64,000 bases of DNA, taken from contig NC_084601.1 in assembly GCF_033807715.1 (NCBI RefSeq), forward strand, positions 18,964,690 through 19,028,689, in the 5' to 3' direction. Positions 60,662 to 64,000 of the stretch are shown piece after piece; the first letter of the stretch is position 1; each line of letters begins with the position of its first letter. Position numbers and translations under genes: made by a program. Under the pieces are notes generated by a model. It searched no databases. It was not told where the DNA came from and was given only the letters and a program-made list of their open reading frames with translations. This DNA is from Cololabis saira (taxonomy: Eukaryota > Chordata > Actinopteri > Beloniformes > Belonidae).

Positions 60662-61596
60662 CTGACGAAGGAGGAGAGAAACAAGGAAGAAGGCTTTTAC
60701 AGATTCTCTCATGCATTTCCTCTGTATACCTACTTCACTCCATCTATACACACCTCAGTGCGTTCAGAAGTCCCTCCACGCTGTTGGACGGTTGCTCTTT
60801 CAGCACTTTGATGCAGCCCTTCATCTGCCAGCCACAGAGACAATGTTAGAGCACAGCAGGTAAAGGTCAGCTGCCTCAGACCAACCTTATCTCCGGCTGC
60901 AGCCAAAAACACTCAGATAAACACCTTTATCAGAGTAAAAGATCTCATCAGCTTGGAAGATATTAAAAACTGATTATCATGGACAGATTAGGAGACAATG
61001 GGGCACAGAGCCCACACTTGAAGAAGATCCCACCTCTTTAAACAGCTCCAATGACAGAGATGTGATTTGTATGTCTAGTCTTTGTGCCCAATTTGGAATT
61101 TTTTTTTTTGAGACTCAGGGCTTTATGATGGTTTTTACCTTCTTTGTGGTCATTTTGCGCTTTTATTCATTTTGAGTCTCTTTGTGGTAACTTTGCTTTT
61201 TTTATTACAGTAATATGATGTTTTTGTTTCTCTTTATGACCATTTTGTGTCTTTTATGTTACAATGTAACCAGCCATCCGCAGGACCAGACCCCTTTTTA
61301 TTGTCAAATTGCACTACAGTAAAATCTCTCATGGTAGTTGCAACGAGTTGACATTTAGAGATAATTGAAACAGACTGAAACTGAGAAAGATCAGGGGGGT
61401 TTTCTGGTCCTCACCGTCAAATGAGGTTGCATCTACAGCACATTAAGAGCTTAAAATACACATCAGAAGGTAAGGAAATCTCATCACATTGTCTCTTATT
61501 CTGTTAGCTTTAAGCTTAATTGCATTTTTTATTTTTTTTTTACCTTGTCTGCACATATATTAATGGTTAATACCATGCTGGTAAGAACCTAAAGCA

Positions 61597-61669
<73 letters not shown>

Positions 61670-62532
61670 CATGGAAACGCACAACGAGCACACGAGCCCT
61701 GGAAATGAATATTTTATATTTTTAAATAAAAAAAGGTCAAATAAAGGAAGCGATAGATTCGATCTTTACTATCTAGGATTTTTTTCTTCCATACATGGAC
61801 ATAGATGTGTTGAGGGTCAAGTAGGAGACTCTTAAAGAGTCTCTTTGTGTAAATGTAATTACATCCTTGTGGTCGATTTGAATGGTTTTGTAGTCAAAGT
61901 ATATTAAATCTTCATGTCTCCCAGTGGTCATCTTCCACCTCTTTTTGCGCAGTTTGTGTCTGTTTATTGTAATAACGGCACATCTCCGTCTTTCTTGCAC
62001 TCACATCAATTTTGGAGGTCTTGGCGAAAGCCCCCACGGGGTGGACGTGGTCGTACAGGATGATGACGCCCACCATCACCCTCATGCAGAACAGCATGGT
62101 GTCTGTGTTGGTGAACCGGCAGCGGTATTCCCTGGAACAGAGGCAGTTTCAGAAGAAAGCTGTTATCTTCTACCAACAAGTATATGACTCACACCAGACC
62201 TCTTGCCAAGGAGTCTAGAGGTCCAGTAGAAGGTCGAGAGCAAAAGGTGCAACACAGAGACAAAGCCAATCGATGGATTTTCAATTCAGAATGAGGGAGG
62301 TCATTGGATTAGCTCTTTACTTCTGAGAAAGGCCTCTTTTGTTGACTTTGAAAAGGTCTGCTAACGAGAATTAGGGCTTCTGACATTCAGAGTTAAAAAC
62401 AATGAGGGAATGAGTTGGACTTAGAGGGGGGGGGAGGTTTGCAAGTACTCACGGAGTCTCCAGCATAACACGACACACGCAGGCCATGGTGCTCAGGCAG
62501 TCTGTGGTGTCCTCTATGGGGAGGGTCTTATT
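60598..62532 (-). CDS. CYRIA/CYRIB (FAM49) family Rac1-interacting protein, C-terminal exons
   Basis: CYRI proteins bind active Rac1 and restrain the Scar/WAVE complex at the leading edge; this is established for CYRIB and its paralogue. The last four coding exons are 62532-62453, 62131-62005, 60824-60754 and 60661-60598, giving 113 residues plus stop of a family about 323 residues long. Together they encode the C-terminal half of the DUF1394 domain. Signature strings are [77 protein letters not shown] and [11 protein letters not shown]. The ending (DSTSKQIRA) and KEQ resemble CYRIA more than CYRIB as I remember them, but a third fish paralogue is possible. Upstream exons are outside the window. 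All junctions are in phase with GT-AG splice sites. Confidence 0.95.
60754..60824 (-). CDS. CYRI exon ([11 protein letters not shown]...)
   Basis: After TGGCAG it encodes [20 protein letters not shown] and NAL plus two bases of an Arg codon, then GTGTGT. Its initial ATG is an internal Met of the protein, not a start codon. Confidence 0.95.
61601..61664. repeat. (TA)n microsatellite in a CYRI intron
   Basis: A pure alternating TA tract of 64 bp lies between the CYRI exons at 60824 and 62005. It is self-complementary and can extrude as a cruciform. Confidence 0.95.
62005..62131 (-). CDS. CYRI exon (EYRCRF...KTSKID)
   Basis: It starts one base into the codon completing ETP, after a TTCCAG acceptor. 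It encodes [20 protein letters not shown] and [20 protein letters not shown], then ID, ending before GTGAGT. This is the most conserved block of the family. Confidence 0.96.
62453..62532 (-). CDS. CYRI exon ([14 protein letters not shown]...)
   Basis: On the minus strand the exon begins after a CTCAG acceptor with [20 protein letters not shown] and ends RVMLET plus two bases of a Pro codon before GTGAGT. The human paralogues read [16 protein letters not shown] at this place. Confidence 0.95.
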
Positions 62533-64000
62533 CTGAGGCAAAAGAAAAACCACGACATACATGAGATTTACTTGCATTTTACTATCCAGATGCTGAGGAC
62601 AGGCTGGGACAAAATGTTCTCCCACAAGGTGGAGACACGGAGCATCAGCAGAGTTAATTAACAGGACCGTAGGGAGACTTGGCTCAATGGCAGGCAGCAG
62701 CACGTCCACTACATTTTGCCTGAGTCTCAACAGTATTACTCAGTCGTGTGTGTCATCAGGAGATACCGAGGTATAAAGGCAAAAGGCTGCTGCTTCTACA
62801 TGGAAACAGCGTGTTGATAACAAAGGAAAGGAAAAAGGGGAACATTTTTCAAACCTGGAGAATCTGGGATAAGCTTTGTTTAACAGATGCAAAGGAAACG
62901 ATTCAGGTGTCTTCACTGACTAATTTGAATCAAATTTTACTAGCAAATACAATCAGCAGCACACTGTTAGAAGAGACACATTGAATTTTGTCTTACATCA
63001 CTATTCTTTTTAATTAGACCTTTTATTTTCTTGGCAACTGATGATACTAAATGTAGTTTTGAAGGAACGATCTATGTCCATTCTTGTTGATCACAAGGCT
63101 GCTCAGCAGTCGGCGATGGTGGTTGTCTGTTCTTGTCATAATGAAGCGTCGTCGATTTCTAGAAGGAGACAGATTTGGACTGCAGGCAGGCCGGTCAAGC
63201 ACACAGACTGTCTATCAAGCAACGCTGTTGTAAGTCATGCAGAACGAGGTCTGGCGCAGTGCTGCCCAAGTGACCAGGATCCTCCAGGGAAACCACAATC
63301 GTCTTGTCTTGGTTTGCAAAAGCAGGCTGGAACATGGACTCATCAGTCTGCAGAGCTCGTGTTTGCTGCCTCTCTGAGCATCGGCAGAGCTGTACTGTAT
63401 TTCCTCATATTATAGTTTCAGATTGTACTTCTGGATAACTGTGTTGAATGAACATGATTTTTCTGAGATACTTTTGAGCTCATGTGGACATATTGATCAA
63501 AGTGCCTTAACAGTTTCTTCTGCAGAGCCTGTTTAAACTGACCACAGCTGTGTAAATAGGAAACAGCATTGCAGGTGTTCAGCAGAGATGACTGCTCCTC
63601 GTCGGCCGATGATTAATGGTGATGCAGATTTTCATGCAGCAGAAACTCACGCAGGTCAGTCTTTGCACTTCTGAACTGAAAATACTGTACTTAGTTTGCA
63701 GTAGTTTGTTTTTTAGTATAGCTTTTTAGCTCCATCCTTGTTAATAGTATAATCTTGCAGTGAATACCATCCGTCTGTGTTACTTTTGAGACTCTAAAGT
63801 ACATCTTGTTGATAATATTTAGTCAGTGCTGCATATTTGTTCTGTGTTTCTGCTACTTTTGTCTGAATAACTGCGTCATTGCTGGCTCATCATCCAATAT
63901 TTCTTGGTGTATTCAAGGTCAAATTCATGTGATTAACTTGTTGTTAATGATGATAAGTGAAGCAACAAGAGATTATAGACTTATAAAGATTATATATATA
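62533..64000. other. CYRI intron; no further exon recognised
   Basis: The next upstream CYRI exon should end in a KFVSE-type sequence on the minus strand; none was found. The plus-strand frame 63041-63415 has no recognised domain. Confidence 0.45.

Noticed and set aside
63041..63415. 124-codon frame near the right edge
   Set aside because: No domain is recognised; it lies inside an intron of the minus-strand CYRI gene without conservation evidence. Possibly a repeat fragment.
1..64000. MYC-family coding exon, tRNA, rRNA, CRISPR or bacterial-type operon
   Set aside because: I looked for the MYC box/bHLH-type strings and for RNA genes or spaced direct repeats; only tRNA-derived SINE heads were found.

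Overview
The window is vertebrate nuclear DNA, almost certainly from a ray-finned (probably percomorph teleost) fish. It has spliced genes with long introns, many dinucleotide repeats, and a dense load of fish-type transposons: L2/Rex-like LINE tails, tRNA-derived SINEs, hAT, Harbinger-like, TTAA-type and Tc1/mariner elements. Nothing bacterial, viral or CRISPR-like is visible. Most open reading frames are chance or microsatellite frames. Real coding sequence is about 1.7 kb, in two genes.

Gene 1 is TRIT1, the tRNA dimethylallyl(isopentenyl)transferase, on the + strand. Ten exons run from 12287 to the stop at 40978, giving 451 residues, with a poly(A) signal at 41244. The first exon, which carries the N-terminus and P-loop, is not recognisable here and presumably lies upstream. 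Every splice junction joins in frame. The first intron inside the window (12428-18293) has the hallmarks of a minor-spliceosome (U12-type) AT-AC intron. Exon 4 carries a coding 9-bp tandem repeat (Gly-Gly-Asp)n. A hAT-type transposon with a perfect 8-bp target duplication ends only 20 bp before exon 2.

Gene 2 is a CYRIA/CYRIB (FAM49) family gene on the - strand. Its last four coding exons (113 residues, through the stop codon) lie at 62532-60598, with a 3' UTR of about 1.8 kb ending near 58765. The upstream exons lie beyond the right edge. TRIT1 and CYRI are therefore convergent. In mammals TRIT1 sits beside MYCL, while the two FAM49 genes sit near MYCN and MYC, so this arrangement may preserve an ancestral MYC-family neighbourhood.

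Layout. 1-12286: upstream or intron 1 of TRIT1, with a truncated LINE, a Harbinger-like MITE and two hAT elements. 12287-41260: TRIT1 with TE-rich introns. 41260-58765: intergenic, mostly featureless to 45 kb, then a SINE, a hAT element and a stack of nested elements at 53.4-58.3 kb. 58765-62532: 3' part of CYRI. 62533-64000: intronic CYRI sequence without a recognised exon.

No new defence, biosynthetic or mobile system is evident. The most notable signals are the AT-AC intron, the transposon abutting a splice acceptor, the in-exon repeat, the gene neighbourhood, and nine non-autonomous hAT-like insertions whose ends can be fixed by their duplications.
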